Source: Alopecurus myosuroides
Lineage: Eukaryota; Streptophyta; Magnoliopsida; Poales; Poaceae
DNA length: 64,000 bases
Direction: 5' to 3'
NCBI GenBank assembly: GCA_028641055.1
Contig: CM054060.1
Location: 309,180,949-309,244,948, forward strand
Under the pieces are notes generated by a model. It was not told the origin of the DNA. It did no database searches and was given only the letters and a program-made list of their open reading frames with translations. Shown here in pieces: positions 45,474-54,563 of this stretch. The position numbers and the translations under genes are program-made. How positions within the stretch are numbered: the stretch's first letter is position 1; the number at the start of each line of letters is the position of its first letter.

Positions 45474-47507
45474 ATGGATCAGGACGTCGACGACCGCGCG
45501 GCGGCGAGCCTGGCGGCGGCGGCGCGCGCGCTGCGGGCCGGCGTGGAGAAGTCCCGCGCGCTGGGGCAGGCGCTGGCGCGCGCGGGGCCCCGGCTCGAGG
45601 AGATCCAGGCGGCGCTGCCGGCGCTCGAGGCCGCCGTGCGCCCGATCCGGGCGCCCATGGCCGAGCTCGCCGCGGCCGGCCCGCACATCGACCGCGCCGT
45701 CAGTCCCGCCGCCGCCGTGCTCAAGGTGTTCGACGCCGTGCACGGGCTCGAGGCGCCGCTGCTGCTCCAGGGCGGCGCGGGCGCGGGCGCTGGCCCCGGC
45801 GCCGGGGACCACCTGCCCGGGTACCTCGAAGTGCTCGGCCGCCTCGAGGAGGCCCTGGGATTCCTCTCCAACAACTGCGGCCTCGCGGCCCAGTGGCTCG
45901 CCGACATCGTCGAGTACCTCGGCGACCACGACCTCGCCGACCCGCGCTTTCTCGCCGAGGTCGGCGTCGCTCTCGAGGGGCTCAAGAAGCCCTCCGGTTA
46001 CCTCGACGGCGGCCTCCTGGCGGCCGCGCTCGACGTGCTCGAGGCCGAGTTCCGCCGCCTCCTCGCCGAGCACTCCACCCCGCTCGCGATGCAGCCGCAC
46101 GGCACCGCCTCCACATCTGCTCTCCCGTCTCGCGTCCCTGCCGCCGCCGTCCGCAAGCTCAGCCTGATCCTCGACCGCCTCTTAGCCAATGGCCGGCAAG
46201 ACAGCTGCATCTCTCTATACCTGGATGCGCGCGGCGGCGTGGTGAGTGCCAGCCTCCGTGACCTTGGCCTAGACTACTTGCGCAACCCGGCCAGTGATGC
46301 TCAGGCATTGGGCCCCGGAGTCGAGCTGTGGGGGCGGCATTTGGAGTTTGTGGTGCGCCGGCTCCTCGAGTCTGAGCGGCAGCTCTGCATCAAGGTGTTT
46401 GGGCAGCACAAGAGTGATGCATCGGCATGCTTCGCCGAGGTGGCCGCACGAGCTAGTGTTCTTGATTTCCTCAGCTTTGGCCGTGCAGCTGCCGATGCCA
46501 AGAAGGACCCCATCAAGCTCATGCGTCTGCTGGAGGTCTTTGATTCCTTGAATAGCTTGCGCATGGACTTCAACCGGTTGTTTGGTGGGAAGGCGTGCGC
46601 CGATATCCAGTGCCAGACAAGGGACCTTGTGAAGCTGTTGGTGGATGGTGCCGTCGAGATCTTTGAAGAGTTGCTCGTGCAGGTGGAGCTGCAGCGGCAG
46701 ATGCCTCCCCCACCCGATGGGGGTGTGCCACGCCTAGTCACTTTTGTTGTCGAGTACTGCAACCGGCTCCTTGGTGAGAAATACAGGCCGGTCCTTGCAC
46801 AGGTGCTCACCATCCACCGCAGCTGGCGCAAGGAGGTGTTCAGTGACAAGATGCTTGCTGCCGCAGTGCTTAACATTGTCAGGGCCCTTGAAGCCAACTT
46901 CGATGTTTGGTCGAGGTCGTACGGGAATAAGACTCTATCGTATATCTTCATGATGAACACACGTTGGCATCTCTTTAAGTATGTGAAGACTACTAAGCTA
47001 GGTGAGCTCTTGGGTGATGTGTGGCTCAGGGACCATGAACAGTTTAAGGATTACTATACGACAATGTTTATGAGGAGCAGTTGGGGGGCACTTTCGCCGC
47101 TGCTCAACCGAGAGGGGCTAATCTTGTTCTCCAAGGGCCGGGCCACCGCAAAGGACCTCGTGAAGCAGCGCCTCAAAACTTTCAATGCGAGATTTGCTGA
47201 GATGTTTCATGAACAATCGGCCTGGATTATACCAGACAAGGATTTGAGGAAGGAGACGTGTGAGCATGTGATGCAAGCAATAGTTCCTGCTTACCGTAGC
47301 TATATGCAGAACTATGGGCCGCTCGTGGAGCAGGATGTAAGCGCTAGCAAGTATATCAAGTACACTGTCGATGGTTTGGAAAAGATGCTTGGTGGGCTCT
47401 TCATTCACCGTCCCAGGAGGTCTGGGAGCTTCCAGATCGGGCACTCCAATGGCAAGACGAGTAGTGCAATGGCAGGATTGTATCGGAGTGCTTCCACGGT
47501 GAAGTAA
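45474..47507 (+). CDS. EXO70: EXO70 exocyst subunit, probably G clade (677 aa, single exon)
   Basis: EXO70 is the exocyst subunit that binds plasma-membrane phosphoinositides and tethers secretory vesicles. The 677-residue ORF has no intron. The N-terminal part (residues 1-200) is Ala-rich and helical, with LEEIQAALPALEAAVRPIRAP, VLKVFDAVHGLE and NNCGLAAQWLADIVEYL, segments typical of plant EXO70s and in particular, as I recall, the G clade. The conserved C-terminal Exo70 domain spans about residues 275-655, with LLESERQLCIKVFG, FSKGRATAKDLVKQRLKTFN, FNARFAEMFHEQ and the basic tail SNGKTSSAMAGLYRSASTVK. The ATG at 45474 has purine-rich context, full family length and no better in-frame start. 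AATAAA signals lie at 47551 and 47661. No sign of decay. Degenerate copies of its 3' end follow downstream. Confidence 0.95.
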   Translation: MDQDVDDRAAASLAAAARALRAGVEKSRALGQALARAGPRLEEIQAALPALEAAVRPIRAPMAELAAAGPHIDRAVSPAAAVLKVFDAVHGLEAPLLLQGGAGAGAGPGAGDHLPGYLEVLGRLEEALGFLSNNCGLAAQWLADIVEYLGDHDLADPRFLAEVGVALEGLKKPSGYLDGGLLAAALDVLEAEFRRLLAEHSTPLAMQPHGTASTSALPSRVPAAAVRKLSLILDRLLANGRQDSCISLYLDARGGVVSASLRDLGLDYLRNPASDAQALGPGVELWGRHLEFVVRRLLESERQLCIKVFGQHKSDASACFAEVAARASVLDFLSFGRAAADAKKDPIKLMRLLEVFDSLNSLRMDFNRLFGGKACADIQCQTRDLVKLLVDGAVEIFEELLVQVELQRQMPPPPDGGVPRLVTFVVEYCNRLLGEKYRPVLAQVLTIHRSWRKEVFSDKMLAAAVLNIVRALEANFDVWSRSYGNKTLSYIFMMNTRWHLFKYVKTTKLGELLGDVWLRDHEQFKDYYTTMFMRSSWGALSPLLNREGLILFSKGRATAKDLVKQRLKTFNARFAEMFHEQSAWIIPDKDLRKETCEHVMQAIVPAYRSYMQNYGPLVEQDVSASKYIKYTVDGLEKMLGGLFIHRPRRSGSFQIGHSNGKTSSAMAGLYRSASTVK

Positions 47508-48290
47508 CTCCAGTTGAAGAATCAAGAGATTGGCTCTAATATTTATATGAAATAAATGGAATGTGAACAATTCATTTCTCACCAGTCGGCAATCAGCTCT
47601 GCCGCACTTGTGTGATGTGTAATAATGGACCTGTGATGAGTTCAGTGCTGGGATATGAACAATAAACTCTTCTTGATGGTGAACAGAAGACTGCTGGAGT
47701 ATTTCCTCCGCGCGTATTTGCGACGTTACCTGCCCTTCTTTCGGTAATTCTGTTAGTATCTCTAGTACCATGTAGTCTGTTGTTCCGGAACTTGTTTGGT
47801 GACTGGAGGATATCTTAATATCTTTGGGGTGTATGTAATTGGTTGTAGTTTAGGAGGGTTGTAGACATTTTATCAGTGTTCCTTGTGCTGCAAATTGAGC
47901 TCTAGTATGCAATTAGCGATGTATATGAACTAGAGTTTGAAATACCATCAGGAGCTCATTGGTTACTGTCATTTCCTTGTTTTCTCAGTGAAGAAGCTGG
48001 TTGGTTATCCTTCGGCTATTTTTTTTACATGATGTTGTAAAGGCATCATACAATAGATCAGAACTTGCTTTTTGTTTTTGTTTTCGCCCAAAGCTGACTT
48101 GTTGTGGCCAAGTCAGATTTTCAGGTTCAATACAAGCCATTGTTGGTGTGACGTGCATGGAGGGCAGAAGTCGATCTGTAACGGCTTCTTTGCATGTCTC
48201 ATGGTGATCAGGTGGTATGTGTGACATTTGTGATTCTGTAACTGGAGGTCCAGTACTCAGTTTTATTTTGATGGGTTGCTCATGATGCAA
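47508..48290 (+). other. EXO70 3' UTR and downstream spacer
   Basis: Contains AATAAA at 47551-47556 and 47661-47666. The sequence 47508-47945 recurs downstream of tail copy 2 (48641-49092), and 47946-48290 recurs at 50046-50430, so the EXO70 end, UTR and spacer form one repeated unit. Confidence 0.75.
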
Positions 48291-48294
48291 GACC

Positions 48295-49092
48295 AAATTC
48301 AAAAGTTCCACGGCGAGATTTGCAGAAATGTTTCATGAACAATCGGCACGGATTATACCAGACAAGGACTTGAGGTCGAGGAGGGAGACGTGTGACCATG
48401 TGATGCAGGCAATAGTCCCTGCTTACCGGAGCTACGAGCAGAACTATGGGCCACTTGTGGAGCAGGATGTAAGCGCTAGCAAGTATGTCAAGTACAGTGT
48501 CGATGGTTTGGAGAAGATGCTTGGTGCACTCTTCATTCCCCGTCCCAAGAGGGTCGGGAGCTTCCATATCAAGCACTCCAACGGCAAGATGAGTAGTGCA
48601 ATGGCAGGATTGTATCGGAATGCTTCCACAGTGAAAAAAATCCAGTTGGAGAACCAGGAGACTGGTTCTAATATTTATGAAATAGAACTGCATAACAACT
48701 CATTTTTCACCAATCGGCAAGCAGCTCCACCTCACTGGATACGAGGTGTAAGAATGAACCTGTGATGAGGCTGTGCTGGTATATGAACAATAAACTCTTC
48801 CTAATGGTGAACATTAGACTGCTGGTGTATTTCCTCCGCGAATACTTGAGATCTTACCTAAGTTACCTTCTCCTCCACTTTATCCCCTTTCTGTGATTCT
48901 GTTAGTACCCCTAGTACCATGTAGTCTTTTGTTTAGCAACTTATTTGGTGACCGGAGGATATTAAACAACTGTGGGTGTATGTAAAATTGGTTGTAGTTT
49001 AGGAGGATTGTAAAGATTTTATCGGTGTTCCATGTGCTGCAAATTGAACCATAATATGCAATATATATGAAGAACTAGAGTAAGTACCGTCA
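48295..49092 (+). pseudogene. Second copy of EXO70 3' end and 3' UTR
   Basis: Matches EXO70 from about codon 569 to the end. From 48328 the frame reads MFHEQSARIIPDKDLRS with a 3-residue insertion (RSR) and a small number of substitutions, then VEQDVSASKYVKYSVDGLEK and SNGKMSSAMAGLYRNASTVK. The stop codon is lost (AAATAA to AAAAAA), so the frame runs to 48765. The 3' UTR is also duplicated, including AATAAA near 48790. No upstream exons or start region exist, so it cannot encode an exocyst subunit. The copied frame is nevertheless well preserved, which suggests a fairly recent duplication. Confidence 0.88.
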
Positions 49093-50045
49093 GAGCATCT
49101 CCAGTGGATCCTCTAAATTTGGTCCTCTATATCTCCGTATAGAGGATCATCTAAAAAGATACTTTTTTGGAGGTTCCTAGTTTTCCAGTGGAACGTCTAT
49201 AATCAGGACGTCTATATTCTCTCTCATATTTTTTTAATAATATCTTATAACTACTGTTCAACAATTTTTTTTAACGACTCTATTTTCGCAACGAATTTTC
49301 AACCGCTTTGTTTTCACAGCGAATTTTCAAACGACTATATTCCCAACGGCTATATTTCTAACGGCTATATTCCCAACAGCTCTATTTGCAACGAGCGCGA
49401 CGATGAAAATCAGAGAAATGCTCAACGCCATGGCGGTTCTAAGCCTGGACGTCAAACAATCAACAGAGAGCGAGATGTTGGATTTGTTCACCTCACCGGA
49501 ATCCACATTCAACAAGTCCAGGAATAAGTTGTTGTCCACCTGGGAGTTATCCATCTATAGGAGAAATCCACAAAACAACGGCAGCATGTATTAGTGCAAA
49601 TAACATCTATTTTTTTTTAGCTAGCTACTGCATCTATCACATTCGGTGTGCAAGCTAGCTACTGCATCTTTTTTTTAAGGCACTAGCTACTGCATCTAGT
49701 CTATACACGTTCAGCTAGAGAAGTAGAGATCGGGATCTGACAAAATTAATCCAAATCATTAGTGGCAGCTACACAGATCGGGGCTAAATCAAAGAACGCA
49801 GGGGCAGAGCCCGAGCTCCGCGCTCGCACACGGCGGCTCCCAAGTCCCACCAACCCGAGCTCCCCCACAAATCAGAAACAGCAGGTGGCCATGGCGCTGC
49901 GCACGGGAGCCACCTCGAGCAGGGGCAGGGGCGGCGTCACGAGCGAAAGGGCAGGGGCAGGCCGACAGGGGAAGGGGCGGCAGCGCAACCTCCCCACGAC
50001 GAGCTCCCACCCCGAGTTCAATCCCCGCCGGCCGCTTCCCCCTCA
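49093..50045. mobile_element. About 950-bp insertion in the second EXO70-tail unit
   Basis: Comparison with the first unit shows that the sequence between GTCA (49089-49092) and GGAGCTCATTGG (50046) is extra, with TCA at both junctions. It begins GAGCATCTCCAGTGG, a terminus common in Tourist/Harbinger-type elements, and a short minus-strand frame at 49327-49554 opens [16 protein letters not shown]. The right third is GC-rich and has no matching inverted end. It is either a decayed element or a compound insertion. Confidence 0.5.
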
Positions 50046-50527
50046 GGAGCTCATTGGTTGTCATTTCCCGTCTTTCTCCCAGTGTTGAAGCTGGTTGGTT
50101 TACTGAGCCGGGTTATCGACTTCCATATAAAAGCGATGCAATCATGGGGCTTCCTTCGGCAGCTCCTTTTACATGATGTTGCTGTATAGGCATTTTAAAT
50201 CAGACAAGAAATTGCTGTTGTTTCCGCTGAAAGCTGGCTTGTTCTGGCCAAGTTGGATGCTCAGATTTTTTGGGTAAGGATGAAACCAGCCGTTGTTGGT
50301 TCTGAGGTGAATGGAGGACTGACTTTGATCTCATCCAGATCAGATGGTATGTGCTCTTTGGGATGCAGTAAATCAGTAATTGGTATGGTACTGCACTGGG
50401 TCCAGTCAGTTGTTTGGATGGGCTGCTCAGATCGGGCACTTAAGGTGGCAAAGATCAGTAGTGTAAAAGGCAGACTGTATCGGAGTGCTTCCGCAGTGAA
50501 ATAATTTAAACGCCAGTTTGAAATGTA
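50046..50527 (+). pseudogene. Third EXO70-tail unit: spacer plus last codons
   Basis: 50046-50430 matches the spacer 47946-48290 (shared TTACATGATGTTG, GGCCAAGT and GATGGGCTGCTCA segments). It is followed by a much-shortened tail in which only the final residues remain recognisable (RLYRSASAVK then TAA at 50502-50504). The EXO70 tail between HSNGK and the catalytic-domain end is deleted. UTR remnants follow and are interrupted by a MITE at 50528. Confidence 0.75.
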
Positions 50528-50610
50528 CTCCCTCCGTCTCATATTAATTGTTGTATTAGATACATCCACTTTTGTTCTAATTTGAGACAATTATTATGAG
50601 ACCGATGGAG
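50528..50610. mobile_element. Stowaway MITE (83 bp)
   Basis: Begins CTCCCTCCGTCTCATATTAA and ends with the complement ACCGATGGAG. TA duplications at 50526-50527 and 50611-50612. Shortened hairpin. It lies in the third copy of the EXO70 3' UTR. Confidence 0.92.
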
Positions 50611-50612
50611 TA

Positions 50613-51132
50613 TATGAAGAACAGAGTTCTTTGTGCCACAAACTGAGCTCCAGTTACAAATGTACATGAAGAACTAAAGTTTGAAGTAGCGACCAGAACT
50701 AATTGGTTACTGCCAGTTCCTTGATTTCTCAGTGAAGCAGTTCTTTGATCCATTTCATACGGCCATGAGATTTACACCTCTACAAGATTAGAACAAAACA
50801 AAATACAGAAACAAGATAGATACAAATGCATCTGAATATAGAAACATAAAATCACTGCCCATACAACAAATATCACTACTCATTCCGATCCATAAAAGTG
50901 TCGAAATGAGCGACACTTTTTTAGTAATTTATTATTAAAAGATAGTCGAGAACGGACACAAAGGACGCAGCAGACCATAATGTTTTTAACTGACTCGACT
51001 CATAACCAACCAACAACACAAGGGTTCAAACACCAACGCAGAGACCTGACACTTGAAACACAATCGAAAGAGACTTCAAACTTGGTAGTGGTGGAAATCA
51101 AACGCTGAAGGGAAGCAAGCAGTACGTCCTCT
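50613..51132. other. UTR remnant, MITE fragment and eIF5 3' flank
   Basis: 50620-50740 again resembles the EXO70 3' UTR and spacer (third unit). 50878-50935 resembles a partial Stowaway end (ATTCCGATCCATAAAAGTG with an inverted CGACACTTTT). The rest, up to 51132, is the 3' flank of the eIF5 pseudogene; no gene is seen. Confidence 0.5.
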
Positions 51133-52419
51133 TCACTCCTCGTCAGATTCGGCGCTCTGGAGCCACTCCACGACCTCGGACTTCTTGCCGGCAGAAACAG
51201 CTTCAGTGTACCACATAGAGGACGTCGCCATCATAGAGGGCCTTCAGGACCACAGGCAGCTCCTTCAGGGCCTCAGCGCTGCACTTGCCACAGAAGGCCT
51301 CAATAGCCTGGAGCAGCAGCGTCTGGGCACAGCTGCAGGTATTTCTTGTTCTTCACAACCTCCTTCGCGAACCCCTTGCCGGCACCATGATAGAGAGCAT
51401 CCATCACGTCCTTCGGGGGCAGGGTCGAGGAGGACAGCATGGCCTTGAGCTGAGCTTCTGTAGCAGCATTTCCAAGGCTCGCCTTGATCTCTGCAACCAG
51501 TTCATCATAAGGAGTGGGCTTGGCCACCAGGGCATGGTTGCCATTGGATTTCTCTTCAGCCTTCACTGTCCCATTGGCACTGCCCTCTTCCTTGTGCAGG
51601 GCCTGTTTCTTCTTCTTCTCCGTCTCTTCAGTGGCAAGCATAACCATCTCAGCAGTCGCTGCACTCAGCTGCTCCTGCATGCGCTTTCTAGCAGCCTCCG
51701 CTGACGTGTCAGTCTGCCACTCCACATCGTCATCAGCAGCAACAATGAAGTCAGCGTCCTGGCTGTGAGTTGGTGAGGTTGCATGATCTTGATCGGAGCC
51801 ACCACCAGCACCCTTTTTCTTTGTAGCAACACCTTTTGCGGTAGCATCCTTGGAGGAACCACCTTTCTTCTTTGCATCCTTTTTGAGCTTCTTCATCTCC
51901 TCATCAGCAGCCTCGCCTTCCCTTCAGCCGCTCCTTCTCAGCTCTTCGCATAGCCTTCTTGTCCTTGCCTCCCTTCTTAGCTTCTGGTGGGTTCTTCAGG
52001 ATGAATGTGCTGAGCTTGTCCCTCATGTCAACATCAGAGAGAAATCCACAGGCAGCACACTTCAGAGTTATCATCTCTTTCTTGGATATCAGGACCTCAG
52101 TCTCAGGGTTGCCATAACACTGGACATACTTCTTGATGAAGTTCTCAAGAAGACCAGCCAGCTTTGAAGTGTCATGGGCACCATTAACCAAGGAGATTCC
52201 AGTCTTCTCATCAAACTTTGATTGTGCATCAAGCTCGCATCCAAAGTACTTGGTTGTGTATGAAGCAGGCCTGGCAAGTGATTTTGCAATATCAACCATG
52301 TTCACGATATTTATCTTGATGACATTACCACGGCCTTCTATCTTGGTCAACACTCATGGTATCTTGTACCTGTAGAAGGCATCATTCTTATTGGAAGCAC
52401 CAATGTTTTGGAGCGCCAT
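51133..52419 (-). pseudogene. Translation initiation factor eIF5 pseudogene
   Basis: eIF5 is the GTPase-activating protein for eIF2 in start-codon selection. The minus-strand sequence starts MALQNIGASN and contains DAFYRYKIP (with the catalytic Arg), KIEGRGNVIKINIVNMVDIA, ASYTTKYFGCELDAQSKFDE, FILKNPPEAKKGGKDKKAM, the acidic/Lys-rich linker and the C-terminal HEAT/W2 region ending VEWLQSAESDEE. Lesions: a stop at codon 22 where Arg is expected; loss of two residues in the zinc-ribbon CxxC (QCYG then NPETE), removing one zinc ligand; an extra G near 51935 causing a frameshift; and further frameshifts near 51310 and 51210. Plant eIF5 coding regions are usually intronless, so a processed origin cannot be told from ordinary duplication. 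Confidence 0.92.
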
Positions 52420-53667
52420 ACTGACTCAAGCTTTCTGCAGCAGATGCTATCAGATGTGGCAAAATTCAGATGCGAGAGTAGCTGGAGGCCCTTCAAAAAA
52501 ATTGAGCTGACTTTGAGCACAGGCAGTTGCAAGTGAACTCTCAGAACAAGAGAACCCAGTAGTCTCCTGATGCATGCAGGGGACCACAAACTTATGCCTT
52601 TTTCTCGTTGTACCAGAATACTCTCCCAGCAATCCAACTGATCCCAAAAAAACTGTTGTGTGTTCAGACATAAAAGAAGCTTGACCTTCCGAGACCTCCA
52701 CTTTGTCAGATTGCAGCAAAACAGATGCTGCTACCTGGATTAAAACAAGTCAAAGATCAAACGTTAGTGATCCTTCATGTAAGGTGATATTATACAATAA
52801 TAAACCAACTAAATTAAGGAAAGGGGACTACAGCATTACAGACTATATTCATACATCACAATTGTATCAGCAGCAAAATAAACATAGCGAGCAAATGAAA
52901 CATCACTAAAGGGGTACTGAGTTACACAGCAAAATCTACAGCTAAGTAAACATTCTAGAAGCACGTGTGACCAAAATCACACTATTAACAATTCACAGAA
53001 TCAAGAATAGAGAGACATCTACGGGTCAAAAACTAGATGAAACACAGAGCTATCTACATATGAATTTCCAACCTCAAACGACTGAGTATACTACAGAAGG
53101 AAACTAAACATTTCTTTGACAGTGGAAAACTGCGAAGGACAGATCAAGTACCGCAAGGTTGCAGAACAATTGCTTCCACAACCAGGTGCAATATTCAGAG
53201 AACAAAATAGAGCATTGTCGGATCTGCTTACCATCGAGGGAGCATCCGCATCATGGCCAGTTTGTATCCATTGGCTCCTATCTAGATATCTGCAGTATGT
53301 CTATTAAAACTAATAATTCTGCAGTTTGAAAACAGTCAAGAAATAAATCTCAAAAAAAGGACGCCCATAAATAGACAAGTAAACCAATCTGGTAAGCTGG
53401 TGGTATCTATATTCTTGACCACATTTGAGCTGAATTAATTAGCCTGTATTTAAATCTGGATGGGAACACACAGCAGTACAAAGAAAAAGATTTGTGCCTC
53501 ATAACTCATAAGCAACTAGCAGAAACCTAACATCATACTATCACAATGAGGCACACACTGCCGCTTTCAGCAAAATTTATAGAACAGGATTCAGGTACCA
53601 ATCCATCCAAGGTTCCAATTATTTAGTCAGGTACATTCAACTTTGAACAAATATCAGTGTTCCTGAC
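52420..53667 (-). other. Interval between eIF5 pseudogene and DUF3128 gene; possible orphan exon
   Basis: On the minus strand a pyrimidine-rich acceptor-like site (TTTTAATCCAG at about 52738) is followed by an open frame to 52450 containing LQSDKVEVSEGQASF, TTVFLGSVGLLGEYSG and GPPATLASEFCHI, then a stop. I do not recognise the sequence. It could be a terminal exon, or simply the transcribed leader of the eIF5 copy. 52740-53660 is AT-rich and shows nothing else. Confidence 0.3.
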
Positions 53668-54174
53668 TCAGAAAATACCACCAGACTTTGGAGGGGACGC
53701 AGCAGAATCGGAAGGCTTCGACAGCATCGCATGGTGCTTGTACATCCGCCACCAGTTCTCCTTAGCCTCGTCGACGGTACGGTGGGTCCAGATGTGCGGC
53801 CTGGCCTTCTCCCGCGCGATGAGGATCTCCTCCACCTCCGCCTTCCGCTTCGTCTTGAGCGAGAGGCAGTCGATGAGATCCCCCCACTTGCCGAAGCAGC
53901 TGTCGAAGTCACCGTGGCGGTAGTAGGTCTGCATCTGGTGGAACGGCGAGTAGCAGAACCACAGCGCGTCGAAGCACTTTATGCAATCCAGCCGCGGCGG
54001 CGGAGCGCCGCCGGCCCCGGCGCTGGTCGTCTGGGGCTTCTCTACGGGATCCGTACTGATAACTCCGCCGCCGGCGCTGGTCGTCTCAGGCTTCTGTATG
54101 GGCCCCGTACTTGTAACCCCGACACCGGCGGCGGCGGCAGCGCTAGACGTCTCGGGCTTCTCCTCCCGATTCAT
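53668..54174 (-). CDS. DUF3128-type twin CX9C protein (168 aa)
   Basis: The conserved core at residues 61-150 contains CIKCFDALWFCYSPFHQMQ, YYRHGDFDSCFGKWGDL, DCLSLKTKRKAEVEEIL and an IWTHRTVDEAKENWWRMYKH tail. Cys64/Cys74 and Cys93/Cys103 form two CX9C pairs, the arrangement of small CHCH proteins, and the whole fits the DUF3128 family (Pfam PF11326, from memory). The role in plants is not established. The N-terminus carries three imperfect repeats starting KPETSS, KPETTS and KPQTTS (residues 6, 28, 46). The single-exon frame has a complete start (MNREEKPE) and stop. It is intact and close to the normal family length, so likely functional; expression is unknown. Confidence 0.82.
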   Translation of the reverse strand: MNREEKPETSSAAAAAGVGVTSTGPIQKPETTSAGGGVISTDPVEKPQTTSAGAGGAPPPRLDCIKCFDALWFCYSPFHQMQTYYRHGDFDSCFGKWGDLIDCLSLKTKRKAEVEEILIAREKARPHIWTHRTVDEAKENWWRMYKHHAMLSKPSDSAASPPKSGGIF

Positions 54175-54255
54175 ACCTGTGAACTGTCATGAATCTGATG
54201 ATTACAGAGCAACGGTGAGTGCAAGTGTCTTGTTTCTTCAGTTAAGGAACGGTCA

Positions 54256-54560
54256 GGGCATCTCCAACAGTGTTCATGTCATCGTAAGATAGCAATGCCA
54301 ACTCAGAAAAATGGCCTACATGACAAGTAATAATGAGGTGAGAGAAGATGGGTTGTATGATATGCAACCAACAAGCTAGCACGCATGCCAAGATACTTTT
54401 CTCCTTTGGTCCCACTAAAATAATTATATGATTGACTAGAATGTACTACTTTACCAATAACTCTTCCAACAAACCATTGTAATAGTTGTATGATACATTG
54501 TTGGTTGATAAGTTGGCTAGTTTATCATACGGTGTATCATACAACCTATTGCGGATGCCC
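54256..54560. mobile_element. Tourist/Harbinger-like MITE (305 bp)
   Basis: Left end GGGCATCTCCAACAG and right end ATTGCGGATGCCC (complement GGGCATCCGCAAT) form inverted termini, flanked by TCA at 54253-54255 and 54561-54563. The interior is AT-rich. It lies upstream of the DUF3128 gene. Confidence 0.8.
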
Positions 54561-54563
54561 TCA

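Noticed and set aside
45405..46261. Long open frames in other phases over the EXO70 5' half (both strands)
   Set aside because: They follow from the very high GC content of the EXO70 N-terminal coding sequence; only the 45474 frame matches a protein family.
51133..52419. eIF5 as a functional gene
   Set aside because: Stop at codon 22, several frameshifts and loss of a zinc-binding Cys.
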